DNA of 64,000 bases from JACDAN01 sp963847235 (GCA_963847235.1 CAWJYU010000009.1:62001-126000); one strand, 5' to 3'. Counted from the stretch's first letter, positions 53,417-62,721 are shown. The notes: generated from the sequence alone by a model not told the origin. Numbers and translations are program-made.

Positions 53417-54314
53417 GTGCACGAGTGGGCGCCGGAGATCCGCGTCGACGAGCCGCTCGCCCGGCGGCTGATCGGCGAGCAGTTCCCCGAGGTCGAGGGG
53501 CGGTCTTTCCAGCTCCTCGGCGAGGGCTGGGACACCACGGTCTACCGCGTGGACGAGCGCTGGACCTTCAGGTTCCCGCGCAAAGAGATGGTCATACCGG
53601 GATTCCGGAACGAGATCGCCCACCTCCCCACGCTGGCGCCGCTCTTGCCCCTGCCGATCCCGGTGCCGACGCTCGTCGGCGAGCCGTCCGACGCATTCCG
53701 CTGGCCGTTCTACGGAGCGCCGTTTCTCCCCGGCCGAGAGCTCGCGGAAGCCAATCTGGACGACGAAGCGCGTGCCGGGCTCGCTCTCCCGCTCGCCGAG
53801 TTCCTCCGGGCGCTCCACGGGCTCGAGCTCGACGCCCACCTCCCGCTCGACCCGGTCCGCCGCGCCGACATGCCCTTCCGCGTCGAGTGGACCCGCGACC
53901 GCATGAGCAGGCTCGTAGCAGGAGCGCCTCTGGCAGCCGCCGCCTCTGGTCGAGGAGCTCCTGGTCGAGGCGGAGCGCATCCCGCCGCCGGAGCCCGTGA
54001 CCGTCTGCCACGGCGACCTCCACCTCCGCCATCTCCTGGTCGGAGACGACGGGCGGCCAACAGCGGTCATCGACTGGATCGACCTCTCACGGAACGACCC
54101 GGCGGTCGACCTCGCGCTCTTCTGGTCGTCCCTGCCGCCGGGCACTCGTGGGGTCTTCCTGGACGCCTACGGCGAGGTGACGGACGAGCAGCTGCTGCGC
54201 GCGCGGGTGCTCTCGCTGTTCCTGTGCGGCACGCTCGCGCTCTTCGGCCACCACGAAGGCCTGCCGGCGCTGGAGCGCGAGGCGCTCGCCGGCCTCGACC
54301 GCACCTGCAGCTGA
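53417..54314 (+). CDS. Aminoglycoside phosphotransferase (APH)-family kinase, interrupted by a one-base insertion
   Basis: About 299 residues after correction. N-lobe LLGEGWDTTVYRVDERWTFRFPRK (Gly loop and ATP Lys), middle GAPFLPGRELAEANL; an extra base around 53914-53918 shifts the frame, and its removal gives QERLWQPPPLVEELLVEAERIPPPEPVTVCHGDLHLRHLLV with the catalytic Brenner loop HGDLHxxH, then AVIDWIDLSRNDPAVDLAL (metal-binding Asp). The family phosphorylates antibiotics, sugars or amino acids; an environmental small-molecule kinase is the safe call, with no evidence of resistance. Confidence 0.85.
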
Positions 54315-54369
54315 GCTCAGCCGAGCACGCGCAGGGCCTCGAGGTCGGTCACGACGCGCACGGCCCGTG

Positions 54370-54783
54370 TCACGCGCTGGTCGACTCGTACCGGAGGAGC
54401 TCTCCGCCCGAGCCGTCAGAGAGCACGAGCTCCCCCTCGCTCGCCGACGACGAGGAGACCGACTCGAGCGCCGAGAGGTACGCGGTCTCTGCGCTCATGA
54501 CGTCGTCGAGGCATGCCATCCGGGTCGACGCGACTTGCCCAAGCGAGACCGACTCACCGTCCTCCTCGTACGAGCCCGTGAACCTGTTGCAGCCGCCGGT
54601 TCCTGAGGCTCTGCCGCCTTCGAACCCGATCGTCATCGTGACGCCGTCGGGAATCGAGATCCCGGCTCCCTCGACGAGCGTCCACGAGGATCCGTCCAGA
54701 GACGTCCGTCCATCGCCGTCGCCGCCACAGGCACTGAGCAAGATGCCGACGAGGAGGCTCATGGTCAGGGCGGTGGACGGCAA
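54370..54783 (-). CDS. META-domain (HslJ-like) lipoprotein
   Basis: 137 residues or fewer. Signal with lipobox LLSACGG, then the META core: LDGSSWTLVEGAG, TMTIGFEGGRASGTGGCNRFTGSYEEDG and ASTRMACLDDVMSAETAYLSAL. Small beta-domain lipoproteins of this group are surface or stress-related; role unknown. TTG at 54783 or ATG at 54762 may be the start; neither gives the usual positively charged signal start. Confidence 0.85.
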   Translation of the reverse strand: MPSTALTMSLLVGILLSACGGDGDGRTSLDGSSWTLVEGAGISIPDGVTMTIGFEGGRASGTGGCNRFTGSYEEDGESVSLGQVASTRMACLDDVMSAETAYLSALESVSSSSASEGELVLSDGSGGELLRYESTSA

Positions 54784-54857
54784 CGGCTGACGAAGCCTAC
54801 GCAGAGCAACGCGGGGAAGGCCGGGCCCGCCGGCCCTCCCCGCGGCTCACTCAGCGA

Positions 54858-56460
54858 TCAGTCGCTGATCGTGTAGACGTCGTCGAAGTCGCGGACGTAC
54901 ATCGCCATCAGCTGGCCGTGCTCCACGAGCGCCGGGTCCGGATGCGTCTTGTGCACCTGGGCGTCGAACAGGAACCAGCCGCGCCCGAGCACCTCGCGGG
55001 CGTCGATGATCCCGCTCGACTCCTCGTCGATCGTGATCGACGCGTCCGTGCCGCCCGGCGTCACCGGCTTGAACAGCGCCGGGTCGAACTGCGGCCACGA
55101 CGCCACGGTCGCCGGTGTCGATGTCGTACGCGACGATCCGTGCGACGTGGACGTTGTTGCCCGGATCCTCCTGGATCAGGATGTTGCCCCTGCCGTCGAT
55201 GTCGAGGTTGTCCGGCTTGTTCAGGAACGGAGCCTCGGAGCCGTCCAGCATCAGGGTCAGCGTCCCGCCGAGCCAGGGCGACTCGATGTCGTCGAACGAC
55301 ATCTTCCAGAGACCACCGCCGTCACGGCCGGTCAGACCCGTCGGGACATCCGCACCCTTGCCGCCCTCCGTCGTGACGAACCAGAAGTCGTCGGGGTTCC
55401 TCGGGTCCCAGGCACCGTCCTCGATCCGGTTCAGAGTCAGGCCGTCGGCCGACGCTTCGATGTTCTGCCGGTTGCCCGACTGATCCCAGTCGATCTCGGA
55501 CAGGTCGAAGCGCGCAGCCGTGCCCTTGCCGAACTTCGTCCGGAAACCGGCGTCTGTGGTGACGGTCTCGTCGAGCAGGTCGGGGACGTAGTCGACGCCG
55601 TTGGTCAGGCCCGCCTTGTCGAACGGGTTCCCGTTGCTCTGCTTGTGCCCGACGTAGATCCAGGGCTGACCAAACGCAGCGTCCTCCTGGCCCAGAACGA
55701 GGGTGGTGTCGCTCTGGTTCGGCGCAACGAGCGTGTTCTCCCAGGAGAAGAGGCCGAGGCGCTGGAGTTGCTGCGCGTGGCCGTCCTCGGTGACGCCGAA
55801 CGAGCGTCCCTCGTTGCCGATCTCCTCGTTGCCGAAGTAGATCCGGCCCTTGTAGCCGCGCCTCGTCTTCTTGTTGTACAGCTGTCCTTCGTCCGTGAGG
55901 CTGCTCGAGCACCAGCGGCCGAACGCGGCGAGTTGCGCTGGGAAGACATCCCCGGCAAGCCGCGGGTTCGGCCCTCCTGCCGACGGAGTCGGGCCGTATG
56001 TCTGTGTCACGTAGTCCCAGTACGTCGTCCCGGGCTGAACGAAGTCGGAGCCCTCTTCGACCTCGAACGACCGCTCGTCGATCTCCAGCTTCGAGACGAA
56101 GGCGCCCTGTTGTCCATGCGCACGGACGGCGCCGGTGGTCGCGACCAGCTCGTGGTTCATGTACAGAGTCAGGTCGTGGCCCGGCCCCGGGCGGGCGCCC
56201 AGGCCGTCCGGGATTCCGACCATCTCGAACCCGTTGCTCGCCGACTCCGAGTCGCCGACGGTGAGCAGCGCCTTGGTATGGACGCCCTTCGCGACCGGAA
56301 GGACGTAGGGGTCCGTCGCCGAGTTCGGCCCGCGGCTCGACCCGGACGACGGGGACGAGTGGGCACCTGCGGAAACTGCTGAAACGAGGATCGTCGTGAG
56401 GAGAGCCGCTCCCGCGGCTCCGAGCGCGAGCAGGCGTCTTCGGCCACTGCGCGTCAACAT
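54858..56460 (-). CDS. Secreted PhoX/DUF839-type phosphatase-like protein, interrupted by a one-base insertion
   Basis: About 533 residues after correction. Signal MLTRSGRRRLLALGAAGAALLTTILVSAVSAGA; then ALLTVGDSESASNGFEMVGIPDGLGA, LYMNHELVATTG, RIYFGNEEIGNEGRSFGV, WENTLVAPNQSDTTLVLGQED and FLNKPDNLDIDGRGNILIQEDPGNN, which match the PhoX beta-propeller with acidic calcium/iron ligands. An extra base near 55108 throws the tail out of frame; without it the protein ends VASWPQFDPALFKPVTPGG...YVRDFDDVYTISD. A strong ribosome site (AAGGAGG) precedes the ATG. Extracellular phosphate-ester hydrolysis is the family role; activity is not proven here. Confidence 0.85.
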
Positions 56461-56477
56461 GCAACCTCCTTGGTCAG

Positions 56478-56504
56478 GCGCCGCACCCTGGGTTCGTGCG
56501 GCGC
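56478..56504 (-). promoter_or_regulatory. Hairpin in the phoX-like 5' leader
   Basis: A perfect 8-bp stem, GCGCCGCA (56478-56485) with TGCGGCGC (56497-56504), lies 18 bases before the start codon on the leftward transcript. There is no T-run, so it is not a terminator. It may be a folding or protein-binding element, or chance in GC-rich DNA. Confidence 0.3.
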
Positions 56505-56654
56505 GTCAGGGGATTGCTAACAGCGCATCTCGGCCCGGATGGGACTCGATCTGGTATCCAGCTTGTTGGCAGCTGGTGAGGAGGAAAATCCCTGCTATCT
56601 GACCTCTTTTTCTCTTCATCCGAGGCGGGTGAGGCGCGCGTCCGGTCGGGCCCG

Positions 56655-56660
56655 TACCCT
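56655..56660 (+). promoter_or_regulatory. -10 box candidate upstream of the PLDc_N protein
   Basis: TACCCT, the same box type as elsewhere in the window, 32 bases before the ATG at 56693. It gives a short leader that contains GGAAGGAG. No clear -35. Confidence 0.4.
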
Positions 56661-56692
56661 GGTTCCGGATTCCTTAGCGGAAGGAGCGCAAA

Positions 56693-56926
56693 ATGTCGTG
56701 GTTCTGGTGGCTGCTCGGCGTCCTCGTCCTGATCATGTGGATCGCGGCGATCGTCGACATCATTCGGCGGAGGCATTCGCGGACGGCCGGCAAGACGGCG
56801 GCGTGGATTCTCATCGTCCTCATCCTCCCGGTCCTCGGGACGATCCTCTACTTCCTCATCAACGGGACCGGCGACCCTGGAGTGCCGAGGGGCGACACGG
56901 GCGTGTCGCGGATGCCGGGCAACTGA
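56693..56926 (+). CDS. Small PLDc_N-domain membrane protein
   Basis: 77 residues: MSWFWWLLGVLVLIMWIAAIVDIIRRRHSRTAGKTAAWILIVLILPVLGTILYFLI. This is the two-helix phospholipase-D/cardiolipin-synthase N-terminal (PLDc_N) module as a stand-alone protein, followed by a short polar tail. No catalytic domain. Good ribosome site (GGAAGGAG) seven bases before the ATG. Convergent with the BNR/PKD protein gene. Confidence 0.88.
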   Translation: MSWFWWLLGVLVLIMWIAAIVDIIRRRHSRTAGKTAAWILIVLILPVLGTILYFLINGTGDPGVPRGDTGVSRMPGN

Positions 56927-56950
56927 CCGCGCAAGCGGCTCAGGGACGGG

Positions 56951-59401
56951 TCAGCACAGCCTTCCGGCAACGGTCCCGGTGCCGGCGTGGCCGGGACTGG
57001 GGCCGTACCCTGGGTTCACCTTGACGACCACGAGCTGCGGCGTATTGCCCGTGATCGTCGAGCCTGCCTTCGAGATCGAGCTGGCGACCCGCACGATGAT
57101 GAAGGCCGGTAGCGGCGTCGCCGGCGGGCCGGAGCTCCCGCCGGGCTCGGTCGACCACGTCTGACCGCACGCCGGGCTGCTGCTCGGGCTGGAGGAGAAG
57201 CCCTTGAAGGCCGACGGAGCCGACCCTCCGCTGAGCGAGTTCTCCTTCGCCCACTGAGCGCCCCAGAAGGTCACGGAGCTGCCGACGGCCGAATTCAGGT
57301 CGCCGACGACGAACGAGCCGCCCGCCGTCGCCGCCCCGATCAGGAACGTGCAGGAAGCGGAGACCGGGCTCCCGCCGGGGTCGTTGATCGTGGTGGTGAC
57401 CGTGAACGGCCCGGTCGACGTGTACGCGTGCATGCCGTTGACGTCGAAGCCGCCGGACGCGTTCGTCGTGATGATGCCGGGCGACGGAGGCGTGAGGTCG
57501 CCCCAGTCGATTGACGCGCTGAAGTCAGCAGGCGTCGAGAACGGGTTGGCATCGGTGAACGATGCGACCACGCCGGCGAAGAACTGACTCGAGACCTGGT
57601 TGGTGCACGTTGCCGTCTTCGGCGCGTCGGAGACGATCGCCGTCGAGAGCGCCGTGGCCGTCGTGATCGGGTTGTCGACGTCGGTGATCACGACCGTGAT
57701 CGGGAAGGTCCCTTCCGTGATGTAGGTGTGGCTTCCGCTGACGGTGAACGGCCCGCCGGTGGGGCCGCTGATCGTCCCGGTCGTGGGCGGGCTTCCGTCG
57801 CCCCAGTTGATCGTCGCCCCGTACTCGCTCGCCGTTGCCGTGGTGTCGGGATCGGTGAAGGTCGCGACGACTCCGGTAAACGGTGCACCCTCGACGACGT
57901 TGATCGTCGTGCCGGTGGCGGTGATCGGCTGGTCGGGCGCCGATTCGGTCTCGAAGAAGATGTCGGGGTCGGGCCGGCCGGCCGGCCAATTCAGGTTCGT
58001 GATCGTGTTCCGGTTGTCGCCCCAGAGGTAGTAGAACCTGCCTGCGTCGGCCGCGATCCCGATGTACTCGCCCATGTAGCAGTTGGCGATCGCGTTGTCG
58101 AAGTTCGGATTGAGCTGCGGGACGCCCCAGTTCTGGTTCGTCACCCGCTGGAGCGCGCCGAACGTGACGCCGCCGTCCGTGGAAAACGCCTTGAAGACGT
58201 CGACGTTGAAGTTGTTCGCAGCATCGTTGCGGCGGTCGTACCAGGCGACGGAAACGGTGCCCTCGTCGCCGCCGACCGCCACGAACGGCTCGAACTGGTC
58301 CGTGGTCGTGCCGCCGCCGAGCTGAACGGGCGCCCCCCACGTCGCCCCGTTGTTCGTCGACCGACTGAAGAAGACGTCGCTGTTGTCGACGTTGCCTGCC
58401 GGGTCGGTGGCCCAGACGGCGTACAGGTTTCCGTTGCTCACGCTGCCCGTCGTGTCGACGGCGAGCCACGCCTGGTGAAGCATGCGGATGTTCCCGTTCA
58501 GCGTCGTCCGGTTGTTGTTCGGGCCGCAGTTGACGACGCGATCGATGCCCGGAAGGCGGTTCCCGGTCGAGACCTGGACGTTCGCGCCGAAGGTCTGCCC
58601 ACCGTCCGTCGAGACGCGGAACCGGATGTCACCCAGAGTCGCGCCGGCCCGGTCGGCCCAGACCACGTACACCTGGCCGTTCGGCCCGACCTTCGTGCTG
58701 CACCCGAAGGGAGCGGGGCCCTGCGCCTGAAGGATCTGCTCGTTCACGAACGTCACACCGCCGTCGGTCGAGCGGGAGAACCGCAGCTCGCTCGTGTCGG
58801 CGATGCCGTCGGAGGGGTTGCTCGTGTCGAAGAACCTCGTCCAGCAGACGTAGACGTTGCCGTTGTTCGCGCCGCCGGAGTTGTCAACCGCGACCCACGG
58901 CTTGTCGCTCAGGGTGGTCAGGTTCCCCGCGGCATTGAGCCCCGATGAAGCAGCAGACGCATCAACGCGGTTCCCGAAGGTCTGGCAGTCGTCCGTCGAC
59001 CGCAGGATCCCGATCGCCGGGTTGCCGCCGATCGTCGCGTTTTCGCCGTAGTAGAACGTGCCCGTCCCCAGGTTCACCGCCAGCGTCGGGTCGCCGTTGT
59101 TTCCCGCTCCGAGCTCGCCTTGATCGGTCCAGGTCTGGCCGCGGTTCGTCGAACGGGCAAATCCGGAGATCCCTGCTCCGGGCCCCGAGTCGTTGAAGCC
59201 GGCACAGACCGTCGCGCCACGGACTGCGAGGCTCGTCTCGCTCTGCGTCGTGTTGTCACCTGGGTCCCCGGCGGCTGTATTCACCCTGGTGTCGTCGACC
59301 AGGACTGTCTGGGCCGAGGCGTTTGCGGCGTACAGCATCGGGATGGTGAGCGCCAGCGTGACGCCGAGAGCAAAACGGCGGGCATGGGACGAGCGGGTCA
59401 T
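56951..59401 (-). CDS. Secreted sialidase-like (BNR) protein with PKD-type domains and a Cys-containing C-terminal domain
   Basis: 816 residues, unbroken. Signal MTRSSHARRFALGVTLALTIPMLYAANASAQ. A BNR/sialidase-like six-blade propeller region follows, with repeats such as STNRGQTWTDQG, STDGGVTFVNE, STDGGQTFGAN and STNNGATWGAP, up to about residue 480. Two PKD/Ig-like domains come next (INWGDGSPPTTGTISG and SIDWGDLTPPSPGIIT), then a C-terminal 110-residue domain (VTFWGAQWAKENSLSGG...GYGPSPGHAGTGTV) that I recognise as recurrent in secreted proteins but cannot name. Sialidase catalytic residues were not identified, so binding rather than hydrolysis is possible. Confidence 0.85.
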   Translation of the reverse strand: MTRSSHARRFALGVTLALTIPMLYAANASAQTVLVDDTRVNTAAGDPGDNTTQSETSLAVRGATVCAGFNDSGPGAGISGFARSTNRGQTWTDQGELGAGNNGDPTLAVNLGTGTFYYGENATIGGNPAIGILRSTDDCQTFGNRVDASAASSGLNAAGNLTTLSDKPWVAVDNSGGANNGNVYVCWTRFFDTSNPSDGIADTSELRFSRSTDGGVTFVNEQILQAQGPAPFGCSTKVGPNGQVYVVWADRAGATLGDIRFRVSTDGGQTFGANVQVSTGNRLPGIDRVVNCGPNNNRTTLNGNIRMLHQAWLAVDTTGSVSNGNLYAVWATDPAGNVDNSDVFFSRSTNNGATWGAPVQLGGGTTTDQFEPFVAVGGDEGTVSVAWYDRRNDAANNFNVDVFKAFSTDGGVTFGALQRVTNQNWGVPQLNPNFDNAIANCYMGEYIGIAADAGRFYYLWGDNRNTITNLNWPAGRPDPDIFFETESAPDQPITATGTTINVVEGAPFTGVVATFTDPDTTATASEYGATINWGDGSPPTTGTISGPTGGPFTVSGSHTYITEGTFPITVVITDVDNPITTATALSTAIVSDAPKTATCTNQVSSQFFAGVVASFTDANPFSTPADFSASIDWGDLTPPSPGIITTNASGGFDVNGMHAYTSTGPFTVTTTINDPGGSPVSASCTFLIGAATAGGSFVVGDLNSAVGSSVTFWGAQWAKENSLSGGSAPSAFKGFSSSPSSSPACGQTWSTEPGGSSGPPATPLPAFIIVRVASSISKAGSTITGNTPQLVVVKVNPGYGPSPGHAGTGTVAGRLC

Positions 59402-59518
59402 GGCTTCTCCTCCAACGGCACTTCCGCCTCTCGAAGGCGACCGCAGCAGGCGCCGACCGTGGTCTCAGGTGCTTGCGACGATTGTCCCACTCCGGAGGCC
59501 TGCCGACAATGGCCGGGC

Positions 59519-60058
59519 TCAGGAGGTGACTGTGAGACTCCTCAGGATCCTGTTGACCTGGGCGAGCCGCGCCGTACGCCTGGTCGGAGTCGCGACCACG
59601 CCGGTCACGATCTGGATCCGGTAGGCGGTGTTCTGGAGGAAGAACGTCCTGTTCGTCTTCGCGGTCTTCGACCGGTACGCGGGCACGCCGCCAAGCCTTG
59701 TGCGCTCGAAGAAGCCCGAGAGCCTCGTCCCGTAGGTCCGACGCATGAACGCAGCGAGAGACGACCCGTCGTTGATTCGCTTCGAGCAGAGCTGGACGAA
59801 GGACTGGCGCACGAGCGACGGGGACGTGTAGTCGACCACCCGAACGGTCTGGCATGGAGCCCCGGCCGAGAACTGCGTCGCCACCACCTTGCCGGTGATG
59901 CGCCAGGCTCGCGGGTAGGAAAGCGAGTAGCCGACGCGGTCGTTCTCCAGGGTGCGCCACTTCTGGGCCTCGCTCGCGGCGCTCGGCTGATTCCCCGTCG
60001 CGCAGCCGAGGACGACTGCACAAACCGCCGCACTCCACCCGATGAAGCGACCTCGCAT
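59519..60058 (-). CDS. Hypothetical lipoprotein
   Basis: 179 residues. Signal MRGRFIGWSAAVCAVVLGC with lipobox VLGC; mature part starts with a spacer, then WRTLENDRVGYSLSYPRAWRIT, resembling the start of PsbP-like domains found in bacterial lipoproteins, though the rest is not diagnostic. It ends with a helix-like VNRILRSLTVTS. It sits between two secreted-protein genes on the same strand. Confidence 0.72.
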   Translation of the reverse strand: MRGRFIGWSAAVCAVVLGCATGNQPSAASEAQKWRTLENDRVGYSLSYPRAWRITGKVVATQFSAGAPCQTVRVVDYTSPSLVRQSFVQLCSKRINDGSSLAAFMRRTYGTRLSGFFERTRLGGVPAYRSKTAKTNRTFFLQNTAYRIQIVTGVVATPTRRTARLAQVNRILRSLTVTS

Positions 60059-60106
60059 TTGCCTCGCCTCTCATGTTCCCACAGGAGGAACCGGGAAAAC
60101 TGGCGG

Positions 60107-61513
60107 CTAGCGGCGGCGCGGCGGCTTCGTGCGCTTCACGAGCGTCCGTACGGTGGTGACGAGCCGCCGGTGGACGCCCGGACCGGTCGCGCGCAGGTCG
60201 CTCCACGCCGAGAAGATCCGCCAGGCCTGGGTGAACGTCGCGCCCTCGACATCGGCGCGGCACCAGTCGAGCCCCAGGGCCGCGCAGGCGTAGATCCCGG
60301 GGTCGAGCCGCCACTCGCTGCTCGAGTCGCGGAGCGCGGTGCCGAGGCGGTCGAGCAGCTGACCGGTCTGCGAGACGAACGCGGCGTTCGACAGGCCCGT
60401 CTCGTTGTTGGGCGCCCAGGCGAAGCCGAAGCGATCGGGCCCGGGCCTGGTTGCCGCGAAGTTGCGGAAGGCGTACGTCTGCGACGAGACGAAGTGCCGC
60501 ATCTGGTCGCCTGAGACCATCGTCCAGCCCAGGCCGGCCGGCCACTGCCAGCCGGCGTTCCCGATCGGCGTGTGTGCGTACGAGAGGAAGGCACGAGCGG
60601 CGCCGAACGGGTTCGGTGCGACGGCGCCGAGCTTCGCGGCGTGCTGGAGGAAGTCGTTGAGGTACTCGCGGCGTGCTTCCGGCGCGGCGCCGGGGACGCC
60701 CCAGCGGCGCGCGTCGCCGTAGACCTCCTGCGCCCAGAAGCGGACGGTGCGCTGCATGTCGAGCCAGAACGGCGCGTCGGAGAGCCAGGACTTCATCGTC
60801 GCCTTGTAGGTGGACGCGTCCTGCGTCCCGTGCATCACGCCGATGACGAAGACGGCACCCTGCGCCGGCCGGCCGTCGCCCTCGTACAGGCCGCTGACGA
60901 ACGCGCGTGCATCCTCCCGCGCGGTGCCGAGGTCGCGCCGGACGCTGGACGGGAACTCGTTGATCGCCCAGGTGTCTCCTCGCGCGACGTCGTAGCCGGC
61001 CGCGGCCATGCGCCGCCGCGCCTCGACGCCGGCGTCGAACCACGTCCGGCCCGTATCCCGCACCCAGCGCTGCCAGGTCGCCCAGTGGATCTCGGCCATC
61101 GCGTGGAATCGCGGGCCGAGCGCGCGGATCCGAGTGGCCTGGTTCGGCCGCGGGTTCGCCTTGTCGGAGACCAGCGGCGGAACCGAGATGTAGTAGTCCG
61201 CGCAAGGCGAAGCGCGCTCGGCGAGCTTCGGCGCGAGGCGCAGCCAGTCGCGGGCGGCGTAGAAGACGAGCTCGGCCGAACGGCACGGCGTGGCGGTCGT
61301 CGCGTTGAGCCGGAACCGCGCTTGTCCGGCGCGGTAGCGCGGATCGAGCGACGCGACGCGCGGCAGGTCCGCGCAGTCGATAACGGCGAGCGTGCTACCG
61401 CCAGTCGGGCAGACCGCCGACCCCGCCGATGGGGAGGCGATCAGCGCCCCGCAGGCAGCGGCGGCAAGTGTGCCGCCGAGCGCGAGGCGACGGAGATCGG
61501 AGACGAGTGCCAC
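60107..61513 (-). CDS. Secreted protein of unknown family
   Basis: 468 residues with an N-terminal signal (LALGGTLAAAACGALIASPSAGSA). Cysteine-containing, with conserved-looking WxxW patterns (AEIHWATWQRWVRDTGRTWFDAG, GDTWAINEFPSSVRRDLG, GVMHGTQDASTYKATM, GNAGWQWPAGLGWTMVSGDQM, PNNETGL). Glu/Asp and Trp residues in the middle could form a glycoside-hydrolase-like cleft, but I cannot match a named family. A basic tail (VKRTKPPRRR) ends the protein. It is preceded by the polysaccharide deacetylase gene on the same strand, 33 bases away, which fits a cell-wall or polysaccharide role; that is inference. Confidence 0.65.
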   Translation of the reverse strand: MALVSDLRRLALGGTLAAAACGALIASPSAGSAVCPTGGSTLAVIDCADLPRVASLDPRYRAGQARFRLNATTATPCRSAELVFYAARDWLRLAPKLAERASPCADYYISVPPLVSDKANPRPNQATRIRALGPRFHAMAEIHWATWQRWVRDTGRTWFDAGVEARRRMAAAGYDVARGDTWAINEFPSSVRRDLGTAREDARAFVSGLYEGDGRPAQGAVFVIGVMHGTQDASTYKATMKSWLSDAPFWLDMQRTVRFWAQEVYGDARRWGVPGAAPEARREYLNDFLQHAAKLGAVAPNPFGAARAFLSYAHTPIGNAGWQWPAGLGWTMVSGDQMRHFVSSQTYAFRNFAATRPGPDRFGFAWAPNNETGLSNAAFVSQTGQLLDRLGTALRDSSSEWRLDPGIYACAALGLDWCRADVEGATFTQAWRIFSAWSDLRATGPGVHRRLVTTVRTLVKRTKPPRRR

Positions 61514-61546
61514 AGGACCCCTTCTTCGACTGACAACGTCGCTTCG

Positions 61547-62413
61547 TTAGGGAGAGGGTACTGACTCGAGCATCGAGGCGAGCCCGCGGACACCCGTCGT
61601 GTCGAGAACACGCAGACGCCGGAGCGCGAGCGGTTGCCTCGCCGACTGAAGGGTGCCCTGCTCCGTGGTCACGGCGAGGACGTAGCCGGCCCGTCGAGCA
61701 AGCCTTTCCACTCGCTCGTCGTACGCACCGAACGGGTACGCGAACCACTGGACAGGGTGGTGCAGCCGTCCTTCGAGCACGCGGCGCGACCTCACCAGCT
61801 CACGAAGCGCCTCGCGATCGCCGAGTTGCGTGAGGTCTGCGTGCGAGACGCTGTGCGACCCGATCTCGATTCCCCGGCGCTCGAGCCTGCGCAGCAGCCC
61901 CCAGCTCAGAAAGGTCCGATCTCCGTTCACGATGCGGTCGGTGATGACATAGGCGGTCGCCTGCATCCCGAGCCTCGAGAGCACGGGAGCGGCCCTGTAG
62001 AACGCGTCGCGATACCCGTCGTCGAACGTGATCAGGATCGGCTTCCGTCCGAGTGGCCTGCCGCGAACGAGCGCGCCGAAGAGCTCGCGCTGGGTCACGG
62101 TCCGGTAGCCGTGACGCTTCAGCCACCTCATCTGACGGGCGAAGTCGGCCGGGTGCACCGTGAGGCGGCGTGTGATCGCGGGCGCCGACGAGGGCACGAG
62201 ATTGATCCGGTGGTACATCAGGATCGGAACCACGACCCGGCGGGACGGGAGCACCCGGGGCAGGTGGAGCCTGTGCTCTCGCCCCTCGATGTGGCACGCG
62301 GCGGCGGAGCACGGGGAAGACGAGGAGCGCGCGTCGTCGATCGCAAGCTGTGCGCCGGCCGCCAGGACTGCGGTCAGCAGGACGAGAAACCCTCTGAAGC
62401 GCGTGACCGTCAT
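61547..62413 (-). CDS. Polysaccharide deacetylase (NodB/CE4 family)
   Basis: 288 residues with an N-terminal signal or anchor helix. NodB motifs: ILITFDDGYRDAFYRAAPVL (catalytic Asp plus metal-binding Asp), SHSVSHADLTQL (metal His pair) and WFAYPFGAYDE. PILMYHRIN is typical of the PgaB/YadE-type group. It removes acetyl groups from peptidoglycan, chitin-like or poly-GlcNAc chains outside the membrane. First gene of a leftward pair with the unknown secreted protein. Confidence 0.92.
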   Translation of the reverse strand: MTVTRFRGFLVLLTAVLAAGAQLAIDDARSSSSPCSAAACHIEGREHRLHLPRVLPSRRVVVPILMYHRINLVPSSAPAITRRLTVHPADFARQMRWLKRHGYRTVTQRELFGALVRGRPLGRKPILITFDDGYRDAFYRAAPVLSRLGMQATAYVITDRIVNGDRTFLSWGLLRRLERRGIEIGSHSVSHADLTQLGDREALRELVRSRRVLEGRLHHPVQWFAYPFGAYDERVERLARRAGYVLAVTTEQGTLQSARQPLALRRLRVLDTTGVRGLASMLESVPSP

Positions 62414-62489
62414 GGGTACGACGGTCGCGCGGCGCGCTCACACGGCGCTCATGCCCGGCTCACGCAGACGTCAGGGGGTTCCGGCAACG

Positions 62490-62511
62490 AAAAAGGCCCC
62501 TGTGCGGGGCC
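62490..62511 (-). terminator. Rho-independent terminator
   Basis: GGCCCC/GGGGCC stem of six pairs with a five-base loop, followed leftward by TTTTT. It ends the transcript of the 62-residue protein, just before the deacetylase start. Confidence 0.7.
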
Positions 62512-62532
62512 CTCTTCCACAGCAGGGTGGAC

Positions 62533-62721
62533 TTAGCGCCCGGCGTCGCGGCGCGTACCGGCGGTCATGTCAGGCCCGTACCGGCCGAGCGTCCGGTACG
62601 TGTCCTTGTCTTCTAGAAGCCGCCGACCTTCCTCGCGGGCTTCAAGTTCCTCCGGCGTATCAAGTTCCTCTGGCGGTGTTCCGCGCCTGCGCCGGAGCCA
62701 TGTAGTAAGACGAGCGAACAC
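62533..62721 (-). CDS. Small hypothetical charged protein
   Basis: 62 residues: MFARLTTWLRRRRGTPPEELDTPEELEAREEGRRLLEDKDTYRTLGRYGPD and a short basic end. Amphipathic basic N-terminus followed by an acidic stretch. No family recognised. GTG start at 62721. Terminators on both sides suggest it is transcribed as a single gene. Confidence 0.6.
   Translation of the reverse strand: MFARLTTWLRRRRGTPPEELDTPEELEAREEGRRLLEDKDTYRTLGRYGPDMTAGTRRDAGR

Noticed and set aside
53417..54314. Aminoglycoside resistance gene
   Set aside because: Only the general APH kinase fold is visible, with no similarity I can assign to a known resistance enzyme and no mobile element around it.
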